Shown: piece after piece, positions 32,613 to 41,606 of the stretch
Layout of the letters: each line of letters opens with the position of its first letter
How positions within the stretch are numbered: position 1 is the first letter of the stretch
Assembly (NCBI RefSeq): GCF_042679305.1
Contig: NZ_JBHTMP010000043.1
Span: 1 to 64,000, forward strand
DNA length: 64,000 nucleotides
Reading direction: 5' to 3'
Source of the DNA: Micromonospora_H sonneratiae
GTDB taxonomy: Bacteria; Actinomycetota; Actinomycetes; Mycobacteriales; Micromonosporaceae
The notes under the pieces: model-generated
The model's input: only the letters and a program-made list of their open reading frames with translations
What the model was told of the DNA's origin: nothing
Database searches by the model: none
Made by a program: the position numbers and the translations under genes

Positions 32613-34844
32613 ATGCCAGAACACGCGATCCGTATCCGGGGTGCCCGGACCAACAACCTGAAGCACTTGGACGTGGACATCCCACGCGGCCGACTGGTCG
32701 TGTTCGTCGGCGTATCCGGGTCGGGGAAGTCGTCACTGGTGTTCGAGACAATCGCGGCCGAGGCCGGGTATCAGCTCAACGAGACGTTCCCACCGTTCGT
32801 CCGCAATCGGCTGCCGAAGTGGGCGCGCCCCGAGGCCGAGAAGATCGAGGGGCTCTCGCCGGTAGTGGTGATCGACCAGCGCAGAATCGGCGGGAACGCC
32901 CGGTCCACGGTGGGTACGATCACCGACACCTGGACCTACCTGCGGCTGTTGTTCTCCCGCATCAGCTCGCCGCACATGGGTGAGTCGAACCACTTCTCGT
33001 TCAACGATCCCGCCGGCATGTGCCCGACCTGCTCCGGGCTCGGCGAGGTCGTGGTGAGCGCTGTCGATCGGTTCCTGGACCTGGACAGGTCTCTCGCCCA
33101 GGGCGCGATCCTGCTCCCCGGGTTCGGCAACGGCAGCTACTGGTACTCCCAGTACGCCGACATCGGCAGTTTCGAGTGCGACACGCCGCTACGCGACTGG
33201 ACGGAGGCGGAGCGCGAGGCATTGCTCTACGGCGGCGAGCACGCCGCATGCCTCGGCACCAGACCCCCGAAGGACTACGAGGGCGTCGTGGAACGGTTCG
33301 AACGGATCTACCTGCACACAGCCGACAACCTGTCTGATCGCAAGAGGGAGACCATCAGCCGGTTCACCCGCTCCGGGATCTGCCCGGACTGTCACGGTGA
33401 CCGCCTCAACGAGGCCAGCCGTACCGCTACGGTCCTGGGCCACCCCATCGGCGAGCTGGCCCGCATGGAGGTCACCGAACTCGTCGGCCTGCTGGAGCGG
33501 GTAACCGATCCCGCTGTCGCACCGGTCGTGGCCGCCCTCACCGAGAGGCTGCGAGCCATGATCAGCATCGGGCTCGGGTACCTCCACCTCGGCCGCGCCA
33601 CCACCAGCCTGTCTGGCGGGGAGTCGCAACGGATCAAGACCGTCAAACATCTCGGCAGCAGCCTCATCGAGATGCTCTACGTCTTCGACGAACCCACCGT
33701 CGGCCTCCACCCGCACGACATCGCCTCCATGGCCACGTTGCTCCGGCAACTCCGCGACAAGGGCAACAGCGTCCTGGTCGTCGAGCACGACCCCGCCGTC
33801 ATGGCAATCGCCGACCAGATAGTCGAGATCGGCCCCGACGCCGGCACCAGCGGCGGCGAACTCGTCTTCCAGGGCACCTTCGACGAGCTTCGGACGGCGC
33901 GAACAGCTACGTCCACTGCCCTCGGCAGCCGTACGCCGATCACGACCGATCCGCGTACGGCCACCGGTACGATCACGGTGGCGAACGCCACCCGAAACAA
34001 CCTCAGGAACCTGACCGTCGACATCCCCGGCGGGGTTCTCACCGTCCTCACCGGGGTCGCCGGGTCAGGCAAGTCCAGCCTCGCGGCGGAGTTGATCGCC
34101 CAGCACGACGCGGTCGTGATCGACCAGAAACCGGTCAGCACCAATCGCCGCTCCACCCCGGTCACGTACACGGGGATCGCCACCGCCATCCGCAGACTCT
34201 TTGCCGAGCGCAGCGGGCTGCCCGCCAGTCGGTTCAGTGCCAACTCCGACGGCGCCTGCCCCGACTGCAAGGGGTTGGGCATCATCTACACCGACCTGGC
34301 CTTCATGGACGGCCAGGAAACCATCTGCGAGACCTGCCAGGGGCGACGGTTCACCACCGACGTGCTCCGCCACCGGGTGAACGGGCTGTCGATCGCGGAC
34401 ATCGACAATCTGACGATCACCGACGCCATCGGAAGCCTCCCGAACAAGCAGATCCGCGAGGGACTACTGCAACTCGAACGTGTCGGACTCGGCTACCTCC
34501 GCCTCGGCCAGCCGCTCACGACGCTGTCCGGTGGCGAATGCCAGCGTGTCAAGATGGCCAGGGAACTGCACGACACGAGCGAACCGGCCCTCTACGTCCT
34601 GGACGAACCCACCACCGGCCTGCACCTGCGCGACGTTGCCGCCCTGCTCGGCATCCTCGACCAGCTTGTCGGGCAGCGGCACACCGTCGTCGTGATCGAA
34701 CACAACCTGGACGTCATCCGGCATGCGGACTGGCTCATCGACCTTGGCCCTGGCCCCGGCAGACACGGCGGTCAGCTCCTCTATCAGGGACCGGTGGCCC
34801 AGATCCACGGCACTCCCACCGCCACCGCCCTTCAGGACGGATAG
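32613..34844 (+). CDS. UvrA-like ABC ATPase (UvrA2/DrrC type)
   Basis: 743 residues, about 200 shorter than UvrA. Two ABC modules: Walker A GVSGSGKSSL and GVAGSGKSSL, signatures LSGGESQRIK and LSGGECQRVK, Walker B YVFDEPTVGLH and YVLDEPTTGLH. Zinc modules CPTC, CPDCHG, CPDCKG and CETCQG are kept. The UvrB-binding and parts of the signature insertions are reduced, as in UvrA2 and drug-resistance paralogues such as DrrC. It likely binds DNA carrying bulky adducts or intercalators rather than serving general repair. Likely controlled by the divergent WYL regulator. Confidence 0.9.
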   Translation: MPEHAIRIRGARTNNLKHLDVDIPRGRLVVFVGVSGSGKSSLVFETIAAEAGYQLNETFPPFVRNRLPKWARPEAEKIEGLSPVVVIDQRRIGGNARSTVGTITDTWTYLRLLFSRISSPHMGESNHFSFNDPAGMCPTCSGLGEVVVSAVDRFLDLDRSLAQGAILLPGFGNGSYWYSQYADIGSFECDTPLRDWTEAEREALLYGGEHAACLGTRPPKDYEGVVERFERIYLHTADNLSDRKRETISRFTRSGICPDCHGDRLNEASRTATVLGHPIGELARMEVTELVGLLERVTDPAVAPVVAALTERLRAMISIGLGYLHLGRATTSLSGGESQRIKTVKHLGSSLIEMLYVFDEPTVGLHPHDIASMATLLRQLRDKGNSVLVVEHDPAVMAIADQIVEIGPDAGTSGGELVFQGTFDELRTARTATSTALGSRTPITTDPRTATGTITVANATRNNLRNLTVDIPGGVLTVLTGVAGSGKSSLAAELIAQHDAVVIDQKPVSTNRRSTPVTYTGIATAIRRLFAERSGLPASRFSANSDGACPDCKGLGIIYTDLAFMDGQETICETCQGRRFTTDVLRHRVNGLSIADIDNLTITDAIGSLPNKQIREGLLQLERVGLGYLRLGQPLTTLSGGECQRVKMARELHDTSEPALYVLDEPTTGLHLRDVAALLGILDQLVGQRHTVVVIEHNLDVIRHADWLIDLGPGPGRHGGQLLYQGPVAQIHGTPTATALQDG

Positions 34845-34852
34845 GAGCCATG

Positions 34853-34876
34853 CCTGCCGGGACACGACCCGGCAGG
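34853..34876. terminator. terminator hairpin, 9-bp stem
   Basis: CCTGCCGGG (34853-34861) and CCCGGCAGG (34868-34876) with loop ACACGA, between the convergent uvrA-like gene and the HELGH gene. Confidence 0.7.
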
Positions 34877-34879
34877 AGG

Positions 34880-35602
34880 TCAGGAACCGTTCCGGGCGAG
34901 ATAGCGCAGACCGCGCTTGAGAAACGTACGCGGGTTCGTGTCCAGGTGTCCGGCCCACGGTGGGTCCGTCTCACCGCGGAGCCACGCGTAGCGGGCCAGC
35001 GCGTAGCCGAACATCGGCTCGGTCAGGTACCCGAGCCGGGTGGTGCGGTAGCGGCTGGTGTCCTGCTCGAAGTCGAACGCGGCATTGGCCCCGAAGATGC
35101 CCAGCCCGAAGAAGACCGTCAACAGGTCCGTCAGCGGCTCATGGTCCTCCCGGTCCGCCGAGATCCGACCGTCGCCCAGCAACAGCACGTGCCCCAGTTC
35201 GTGGGCGATGGTCGCCACGAGCGCCATCGGCGAGGTCGCCTGGTCGTCGCGGATCGCGATGATCGAACGGCCATCGCGTACCCGGTGATGCCCCGCCGCA
35301 CCGCTCGACCGTGAGGCGATCGGTACGTGCATCGCCAACTCCGGGTCGACGTCGTCGGCGTAGTGTTCCACTACGACCCGGACCGGCTCGATGTCCATGT
35401 GCGCACAGAGCAGGCCGAGTACGGAACCGATGTCCTCGTGGCTGCCCCGGTAGACACCGGGAAAGAAGTCGTCGGTCGGCAGCACGACGCTGCCGCGCAA
35501 CCGGGCGCTACCGAACTCGGCCAGTAGCCAGTCCAGCGAGCTTTCGATCCAGTCCTGCTCGACCTGTCGTACCGGGCACTCGGCTCGCCTCCACCACACC
35601 AC
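34880..35602 (-). CDS. HELGH-motif metallopeptidase-like protein (IrrE/ImmA-like)
   Basis: About 240 residues. VATIAHELGHVLLLGD carries the HExxH zinc motif in the helix context of IrrE/ImmA-type peptidases, with DHEPLTDLLTVFFGLGIFGAN as the likely third-ligand helix. No signal peptide. The N-terminus (RAECPVRQVEQDWIESSLDWLL) looks like a helical domain. Start uncertain: GTG at 35602 or 35599 are the best in the region; the frame remains open further upstream but with poor codon character. It is divergent from rtcB-prfH and could sense or regulate the same stress. Confidence 0.65.
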   Translation of the reverse strand: MVWWRRAECPVRQVEQDWIESSLDWLLAEFGSARLRGSVVLPTDDFFPGVYRGSHEDIGSVLGLLCAHMDIEPVRVVVEHYADDVDPELAMHVPIASRSSGAAGHHRVRDGRSIIAIRDDQATSPMALVATIAHELGHVLLLGDGRISADREDHEPLTDLLTVFFGLGIFGANAAFDFEQDTSRYRTTRLGYLTEPMFGYALARYAWLRGETDPPWAGHLDTNPRTFLKRGLRYLARNGS

Positions 35603-35842
35603 GCCACGATTGTGGAGCCGTACCGCAACACCGGTGCGATGCCGGCCGGGCAGCCCAATCCCACGGTCCCCCTGGCCGGAAAACCGGTTGCAGCGCGTGG
35701 TGCGGCTCCAGGAAGCTTGGGCCCATGACGTTCTGACGTGCAGCACCCTGTTGAGCCCGAATCCCCGACGGCGCACTGCCCTGCGCCCGGGTGAGTCGTA
35801 GCGCCGTCCGTCCGTACCCTTTTCTTGAAGAAATGAGCGTCG

Positions 35843-37057
35843 TTGTCTCAGCAGACGTCGCGGCCGGAGTCCCTGCCGCGTTCCGTTCCGTCCACGGAAT
35901 CCGCCACCGTCACTGTTTTCGCCTCTGACCGCAGCTGGATCGAGTCCACCGCCGTCGAGCAGTGCCACCAGGTGGCAGCCCTCGAGGGCATGATCCACGT
36001 CGCCGCGATGCCGGACCTGCACCCCGGCAAGGGTGCCCCCGTCGGCGCGGCGATGACGTCAACCGTGCTGTACCCGCATCTGGTGGGATCCGACATCGGC
36101 TGTGGCATCGCCGTGTTCCCCGTCAGCCTGAAGCGTGCCGTACCCGAACAGCTCGCCGGCCGGTTCCCCGACCTCGACCAACCTCTGGACCCGGATCAGG
36201 ATGCGGACGACCCGGCCTGGGCAGCCGTGGGCACCGACGTTCCCGGCGGTCACGTCGAGGGTCTGGGAACGGTCGGCCGGGGCAACCACTTCGTGGAACT
36301 GGCGCGGATCCAAACCGTCCTCGACCCGGGCCACGCAGCCCGGCTCGGGCTCGCCGCTCGTGACCTCGTCCTCATCGTCCACAGCGGTTCACGAGGTCTG
36401 GGCGAACACATCCTGCGGGCACACACCGAACAGCACGGCGCGGGCCCCGCCGCCGATCCTGCCGCCTACCTGGCCATGCACGACACCGCCGTACGCTGGG
36501 GATCGTTCAACCGCCGGCTCATCGCTGCCCGGGTCATGCACGCCCTGGGGGCCAAGCCCACCGAGCCGATCGTCGACCTGAGCCACAACCTCGTCGAGGT
36601 CCGCGACGGGGCGTACCTGCATCGCAAGGGCGCCGCCCCGGGCGACGGCCGCGACGTCCTCATCGCCGGCACCCGGGGCACCAACTCCTACCTGGTGGCC
36701 GCCCACGCCGGGCCGGAGGCCAACTTTTCCGTGGCCCATGGAGCGGGACGAAAGATGTCCCGCGCCGACGCCCTGGTCCGGGGCCGGGCCAAGCACACGG
36801 TCGAGGAACTGCGCCGTACGCCGGTGGGCTCGCTCGTGGTGTGCGGCGACCGCCAACTGCTGTTCGAGGAGGCACCGACGGCGTACAAGCGAATCGAACA
36901 GGTGATCTCCGATCTCGCCGATCACGGCCTGGCCACCCCGGTCGTCGCGACGGTACCGCTGGTCACCTACAAGACGTTGGACCAGCCGAAGGGAAGGGCT
37001 GGGTCCACCGCCCGACGGGACCGCCAGGAACAACGTCGTACGCGGGGGCGGTCGTGA
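35843..37057 (+). CDS. rtcB: RNA ligase RtcB (RtcB2-type)
   Basis: 404 residues. Mn2+ and GMP sites are intact: MPDLHPGKG (about 56-64), DIGCGIA with Cys87, GNHFVEL with His149, VHSGSRG with His180, and the guanylylated His in HGAGRKMSR at 299. RtcB joins RNA 2',3'-cyclic phosphate or 3'-phosphate ends to 5'-OH ends. The protein is shorter than housekeeping RtcB and starts from a TTG; an out-of-frame ATG at 35833 was rejected. The stop overlaps the prfH start (GTGA at 37054). Together they form the known ribosome rescue-and-repair pair. Confidence 0.93.
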   Translation: MSQQTSRPESLPRSVPSTESATVTVFASDRSWIESTAVEQCHQVAALEGMIHVAAMPDLHPGKGAPVGAAMTSTVLYPHLVGSDIGCGIAVFPVSLKRAVPEQLAGRFPDLDQPLDPDQDADDPAWAAVGTDVPGGHVEGLGTVGRGNHFVELARIQTVLDPGHAARLGLAARDLVLIVHSGSRGLGEHILRAHTEQHGAGPAADPAAYLAMHDTAVRWGSFNRRLIAARVMHALGAKPTEPIVDLSHNLVEVRDGAYLHRKGAAPGDGRDVLIAGTRGTNSYLVAAHAGPEANFSVAHGAGRKMSRADALVRGRAKHTVEELRRTPVGSLVVCGDRQLLFEEAPTAYKRIEQVISDLADHGLATPVVATVPLVTYKTLDQPKGRAGSTARRDRQEQRRTRGRS

Positions 37058-37683
37058 GCACGGCAGGCATCCGGGGCCACCTCCTCATGTCCGCCGGGCG
37101 CGGACCGCAGGAGTGTGCCTGGGCGGTCGCCCAACTGCTGCGGCGTCTGGAGGCTGACGCCGCCAGGCAGGGCCTGGTGGCCCATCGGGTCCAGACCGTA
37201 CCCGGCGACCGACCCGGTACGTACCGGTCGGTCCTGTTGCAGATCACCGGGGACGGCGCCGAGGAGTTCGTCGGCTCGTGGACCGGGACCCTCTGCTGGC
37301 AGGCTCCCAGCCCCTACCGTGCCAGCACCGGCCGTAAAAACTGGTACGTCATCGCCCAGCCGTGCGAGGTCGACACCCCGCGCTCATCTTTTGCCGAGGG
37401 GGACATCGACATCGTCGCGTGCCGTACCGGTGGCCCCGGTGGACAGCACCGGAACAAGGCCAGCACAGCCGTACGGGCGACACACCGTCCCTCGGGGATC
37501 GTCGTCGTGGTCGACACCGAGCGGCAGTTCAGCCAGAACCGGCGGATCGCCCTGGAACTCATTCGGCAGCGGCTCGAGCACGACGACGACGCCGCAGGCC
37601 GGGCCGTCACCACCTCCCGCTGGCGCATCCACGACGAACTCGTACGTGGCAATCCCGCCCGTACCGAACGACCGGCCACGTAG
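37054..37683 (+). CDS. prfH: peptide chain release factor homologue PrfH
   Basis: 209 residues. The N-terminal SAGRGPQECAWAVAQLL is the PrfH-specific signature, and GGPGGQHRNKASTAV carries the peptidyl-hydrolysis GGQ at 129-131. It lacks the codon-reading domains of RF1/RF2, as the family does. Known PrfH proteins release peptides from ribosomes whose 16S decoding centre has been cut; the partner RtcB then reseals the rRNA. Coupled translation with rtcB (four-base overlap) fits this job. Convergent with the ATP-grasp gene. Confidence 0.93.
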   Translation: MSTAGIRGHLLMSAGRGPQECAWAVAQLLRRLEADAARQGLVAHRVQTVPGDRPGTYRSVLLQITGDGAEEFVGSWTGTLCWQAPSPYRASTGRKNWYVIAQPCEVDTPRSSFAEGDIDIVACRTGGPGGQHRNKASTAVRATHRPSGIVVVVDTERQFSQNRRIALELIRQRLEHDDDAAGRAVTTSRWRIHDELVRGNPARTERPAT

Positions 37684-37716
37684 CTGGCAATCCGCCCGCG
37701 CACGCCGCCCTGTTGA

Positions 37717-39081
37717 TCAGATCGCCACCATGCAGTTGTCGGAACTGCTGGTGCCAGCTCGGACACTGACGATCCCGGCCGAGCCGTCGCCGTAAAACCG
37801 GCAGAAGAGGCCGGCCGGACGGCCACCGAACAGAAGCGGCCCGAGGACCGGGGCGACCTCGACGTCATGGGCCTCGTCAGCGCCGTCGGCGATCAGCGAG
37901 ACCTGGCACGTCTGGGGTGGCACGAAGTCCTGCACGACGCTGGTGCCGTCGACGACGGCCGCACCGACGGCGGATTCCCACGCTGCCTGGTCGACCTCCC
38001 GGCCGATGACCACCTGCTTGCCGCTCTCCCCCAGGCCCGCCTTGAGCACCAACAGGTCCCGGTTCTTCACGACGAACGGGAGCAGCTCGACCTCCTGGCC
38101 TTCGCGAGCGGTCCTGCGGTCCGAGAGGATCCGAGTCCATGGCACATATCTGTCGACCAACGCCCGGTCGGCCGTGCTCATCCACGGCCGCCCCTCCGAC
38201 AGCAGGCCCATGGTCAGTTTGCTGTGCATGAAGGTCGACGTCTGCGTACCCACCAGCAGACAACCGTTGTCCAGCGCCTCCTGCACGGGGGTGGTGTCCA
38301 GGCCGACGTCGAGCCAGTCCGGGATGGTGAAGTTGCGCAGCCCGACCGGGTAGCGCAGGTGCGGTGCACGGTCCCACGCCTCGGACAGTTCCTCCGGCTC
38401 GAAGAACCGCGCGGTCAGGCCGTGGTTGTTGTAGTAGTCGGCCTCGATCTGGAAGTACCGGTTCTCCACCCCCTCGACCTGGGCACTCCCGACGATGGCC
38501 ACCCGTGGCGCCAGCGCCAACTCGGCGCAGAGGGACCTGAACATCTCGGCGCGTACGGCGAACGGGCTCGGAGAGCTGAACAGGGTCCGGCCCTCCTCGT
38601 CGGCGTGGAGCCTGCGCCACACCTCCAGGCGGGAATGGGTCTCCACCACACCGCCGAGTGCACCACTGACGTTGAACTCCAGGAACCGTGGCCCGGTCGG
38701 CCCGATGACGAGGTCTGGCCGGACGACGCAGTCCGGATAGCGTTCCTCGATGACCGCGTCACGCATGAACAGCTGGTTCTCGCTTTCCGGCATCCGGTAG
38801 GCCGCCAGTCTGCCCTCGGTGGTTGGTGCGGTTTCGAGGGCGGTACGGCGCAGCAGTTCGACCAGCGCGGCACTCGCCCGGAACACCTCGGCGTACGACG
38901 TACGGGGGATCGCCATCGGTGCTGCGGGAAGTACCCGCTGGTACGGCCAGCCGGTGTCGCGGAGTTCGTGGCGCAGCATCTGGCGGATCGTGTCGACCGG
39001 CGCGGCCGGCGTCAGGTGGTGCCTGCCGAACCACGGGTGCCCGGACAGCCGGGTGGTGCCGATGTGCTCGAACGTGGCCAT
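37717..39081 (-). CDS. circularly permuted ATP-grasp-like ligase
   Basis: 454 residues; GGGGAGCC precedes the ATG at 39081. Motifs of the permuted glutathionylspermidine-synthase-like ATP-grasp fold: VVRPDLVIGPTGPRFLEFNVSGALGG (about 140-165), LLVGTQTSTFMHSKLTMGLL, VVKNRDLLVLKAGLGESGKQVVIG and a C-terminal glycine-rich stretch. Such enzymes join a carboxylate to an amine using ATP. A distant homologue stands at 48125-49510, at the other end of the cluster. It is divergent from the MaoC gene and probably belongs to the same biosynthetic unit. Confidence 0.75.
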   Translation of the reverse strand: MATFEHIGTTRLSGHPWFGRHHLTPAAPVDTIRQMLRHELRDTGWPYQRVLPAAPMAIPRTSYAEVFRASAALVELLRRTALETAPTTEGRLAAYRMPESENQLFMRDAVIEERYPDCVVRPDLVIGPTGPRFLEFNVSGALGGVVETHSRLEVWRRLHADEEGRTLFSSPSPFAVRAEMFRSLCAELALAPRVAIVGSAQVEGVENRYFQIEADYYNNHGLTARFFEPEELSEAWDRAPHLRYPVGLRNFTIPDWLDVGLDTTPVQEALDNGCLLVGTQTSTFMHSKLTMGLLSEGRPWMSTADRALVDRYVPWTRILSDRRTAREGQEVELLPFVVKNRDLLVLKAGLGESGKQVVIGREVDQAAWESAVGAAVVDGTSVVQDFVPPQTCQVSLIADGADEAHDVEVAPVLGPLLFGGRPAGLFCRFYGDGSAGIVSVRAGTSSSDNCMVAI

Positions 39082-39226
39082 CTGAGGCTCCCCGGAGGCT
39101 GGCGCCGGGCGACCGGCCCGGCTCGTCGTCGCAGGAAAGTCCAACTAGGACAGTAAGATCCATAGACTAACATCCACGTGGGCCGGAACCATGCCGACGT
39201 GTCGACACGACCACGGAGGTGTGTCC
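39082..39226. promoter_or_regulatory. AT-richer divergent promoter region, ATP-grasp and MaoC genes
   Basis: Bases about 39135-39175 are distinctly AT-richer than the flanks and include AAGTCCAACTAGGACAG, a GTCC-N5-GGAC inverted repeat that could be an operator. Both flanking genes start here and read outward. Exact -35 and -10 boxes are not clear. Confidence 0.4.
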
Positions 39227-39718
39227 ATGACGCTGCGTCACGTCCAGGGCAACGAATACCGCGAAGAACACGGCGGGGACTACGAGGACTTCGAGCCCGG
39301 CATGGTGATCCGACACTGGCCGGGCCGAACGATCTCCGAAACCGACAACACCTGGCTGACCCTGCTCACCATGAATCAGCATCCACTGCACTTCGACGAG
39401 CACTACGGCAGCGGCACCGAGTACGGACGTACGCTGGTCAACAGTGGGATCACCCTCTGCCTGGTCGGCGGAATGACCGTGCAGGCACTGTCAGCACGGG
39501 CGGTGGCGAACCTGGGTTGGGACAGGGTCCGCCTACGGGAGCCGGTGTTCGTCGGAGACACGCTGTACGCGACCAGCCGCATTCTCCACAAGCGGTTGAG
39601 CCGATCCAGGCCCGGACAGGGAATCGTGACGGTGGAGACCACGGGTACCAAGTCCACCGGCGAGACCGTCATCGTCTTCGAGCGTTCCTTCATGGTCCGC
39701 TGCCGGGAAGGCTCTTGA
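39227..39718 (+). CDS. MaoC-family (hotdog) acyl-CoA hydratase
   Basis: 163 residues; GGAGGTGTGTCC precedes the ATG at 39227. Hotdog hydratase pattern: FEPGMVIRHWPGRTISETDN, TMNQHPLHFDEHYGSGTEYGRTLVNSG with the hydratase-motif Asp and His, and VFVGDTLYA. It resembles itaconyl-, mesaconyl- or methylmalyl-CoA-type hydratases more than fatty-acid dehydratases. A CitE-type lyase lies nearby, and hydratase-plus-CitE pairs split or make branched hydroxyacyl-CoAs, so both may work on one substrate. Convergent with the cyclodeaminase gene, with one base between stops. Confidence 0.85.
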   Translation: MTLRHVQGNEYREEHGGDYEDFEPGMVIRHWPGRTISETDNTWLTLLTMNQHPLHFDEHYGSGTEYGRTLVNSGITLCLVGGMTVQALSARAVANLGWDRVRLREPVFVGDTLYATSRILHKRLSRSRPGQGIVTVETTGTKSTGETVIVFERSFMVRCREGS

Positions 39719-39719
39719 G

Positions 39720-40682
39720 CTACCGCATGGCGGTGGCGGTCTCGTGCAGCGCCACCGCGGCGGCAGTGTCCTCGACGGCCATTCCGACGCTGCGCAGCAC
39801 CGAGGTCCGGCCCTCGGTGCGGACCTCGCCGGTGACCAGTACGCCCAACTCGTACAGGTCGTCCACGTCGATCAGGCCGGCGGCCAGGGCGGCCCGCACC
39901 TCACCTGCGCCTTCCCGCGCTGCGGTCCGCTCCTCGACGATGACCGTGGCGTCGGCCAGCAGGGCGGGCTCGACCTCGATCGCATCCGGATGAGTTCCGC
40001 CGATCACGTTGACGTGCGCCCCGGACGCCACCCACTGTGCCTCCACCAGCGGGACGCCGTCGCTGGTCGAGGTCGCCGTACAGATGATCTCCGCGTCGGT
40101 GACCGCGGCCCTGGCGGTGTCGCAGACGGCGGTGTGGATCGGGTACGACGCGCTGTCGCGCGCCCACTCGGCGAACTGCTCGGCCCGTGACCGGGTACGG
40201 GAGAACACCCGAACGGTACGGATGCGGCGCACCGCCGAGACCGCGCGGACCAGAGCGCGGGCCTGCACCCCCGCACCGATGACGGCGAGGTCCTCCGCGT
40301 CATCGGCGGTGCAGCACCGGGTCGCCAGGGCGGCGACCGCACCGGTGCGGATGGCGGTCAGCTCCGCACCGTCCAGGAGGGCCGTGATCTGCCCGGTGGC
40401 CAGGTCCGTGAGGGCGACGACACCGTGGATCAGTGGCAGCCCGCGTCCCGGGTTGTCGGGGGTGAGTGTGGTGACCTTGACGCTGCCCACTCCGCGCTGT
40501 TCCCAGAGTGCGGGGCTGACCAGCAGTACCCGTTGGGGACCGTGCTCGAGAACCGTTCGCGCCGGGGAACTTGTCCGACCCGAGGCCAGGTCCACGAACA
40601 TCTCCCCCAGTACGTCGATCACCCATGTCAGTCGCTGCGTACCCGCCATGTCCGCAGCGCCGATCATCGGCATGCCGGTCAC
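39720..40682 (-). CDS. ornithine cyclodeaminase/mu-crystallin family protein
   Basis: 320 residues. VLLVSPALWEQRGVGSVKVTTLTPDNPGRGLP and LLDGAELTAIRTGAVAALAT are family landmarks, with an NAD-binding Rossmann loop at AVIGAGVQARALVRAVSAV. Relatives cyclise ornithine, reduce imines or make N-alkylated amino acids in siderophore and antibiotic pathways. The catalytic Asp of true ornithine cyclodeaminase cannot be confirmed by eye. Start overlaps the CoA-lyase stop (ATGA at 40679). Confidence 0.85.
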   Translation of the reverse strand: MTGMPMIGAADMAGTQRLTWVIDVLGEMFVDLASGRTSSPARTVLEHGPQRVLLVSPALWEQRGVGSVKVTTLTPDNPGRGLPLIHGVVALTDLATGQITALLDGAELTAIRTGAVAALATRCCTADDAEDLAVIGAGVQARALVRAVSAVRRIRTVRVFSRTRSRAEQFAEWARDSASYPIHTAVCDTARAAVTDAEIICTATSTSDGVPLVEAQWVASGAHVNVIGGTHPDAIEVEPALLADATVIVEERTAAREGAGEVRAALAAGLIDVDDLYELGVLVTGEVRTEGRTSVLRSVGMAVEDTAAAVALHETATAMR

Positions 40683-41536
40683 TTGCCACCGCCGTCGGGG
40701 CTGAACCGGGCAGCCCAGGCATCGCCACGGGCCACCGTGTCCCGGGCCAGTCGGGCGAACGGCGGTCCGACCATGTTGCCGTCCAGGACGGCGATGCCGC
40801 CGTTGGCCTCCTGTACGGCCTGCGCCACGCGGCGAGCCAGTCGCAGGTCGTCGGGGTTGGGCCGCAGGGCCTGGTTGATCACATCGAGTTCACCCGGATG
40901 CACCGTCGCCTTGCCGTGGAAGCCGAGCGCCCGTACCCGGGCGGTTTCCTCGGCCAGGACCGCCGGTTCGGCGAGCCGGAAGTTGGCGGTGTCGATGCAG
41001 GCGGTGCCGTGCCGCGCGCTGGCCAGTGCCATGGCCTGCCGGGCGGCGAGCATGGCCTCCCAGGTGATCTCGACCCCGATCGTGGCGGCCAGGTCGGCGG
41101 AGCCGAGGACCAGGCCGTCCGCCACCCGGGCGATGGCGTCGATGTCCCCGACGGCCTCGACCGTCTCCACCGTCACGTAGATCTCCGGCCGCGCGCCGGC
41201 CGAGGCCAGGATCTGCCTCAGCAACGTCACCTCGGCCGCCGTGGTCACCATCGTCATCACGACGATGCCGGGCCCCACCCGACACTCGCTGAGCATCACC
41301 AGGTCCTGCACCGCCGCGATGCTGCCCAACTCGTTCACGCGCACGGCGATGTTCCCCGGCCTCGGTGCCTTCTCCAGCGCGTCCCGACACACGATCCGGG
41401 CGGCCGGCTTCTCCGCCGGCGGTACGGAGTCCTCCAGGTCGATCAGGTGCACGTCCGCGTCGTAGTTCCATGCCTTCACGACCCGGTCCAGCGACAGTGC
41501 CGGGGTGTAAAGGATGCTGCGTGGGATGCCGGTCAT
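40679..41536 (-). CDS. HpcH/HpaI-type CoA lyase (CitE-like)
   Basis: 285 residues. PRSILYTPALSLDRVVKAW, DVHLIDLEDSVPPAEKPAAR (metal-ligand Glu/Asp), VRVNELGS and ETVEAVGDIDAIA mark the CitE/malyl-CoA-lyase family; FHGKATVHPGELDVINQAL closes the barrel. It makes or breaks a 3-hydroxyacyl-CoA, as in malyl-, methylmalyl- or citramalyl-CoA lyase. With MaoC and the aldolase-dehydrogenase pair it could handle a short branched acyl-CoA. About 70 bases separate it from the oxoamine synthase stop upstream. Confidence 0.87.
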   Translation of the reverse strand: MTGIPRSILYTPALSLDRVVKAWNYDADVHLIDLEDSVPPAEKPAARIVCRDALEKAPRPGNIAVRVNELGSIAAVQDLVMLSECRVGPGIVVMTMVTTAAEVTLLRQILASAGARPEIYVTVETVEAVGDIDAIARVADGLVLGSADLAATIGVEITWEAMLAARQAMALASARHGTACIDTANFRLAEPAVLAEETARVRALGFHGKATVHPGELDVINQALRPNPDDLRLARRVAQAVQEANGGIAVLDGNMVGPPFARLARDTVARGDAWAARFSPDGGGK

Positions 41537-41606
41537 GTGAGACCTCGCTCCGCTCGGCCGGCACGTATCCCGCCCCAGAGCCTCCCGACGACCCCACTCC
41601 GGTCGG

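Noticed and set aside
35833..35845. ATG at 35833 as the rtcB start
   Set aside because: It is one frame off from the RtcB reading frame; only the TTG at 35843 or a later weak start fits.
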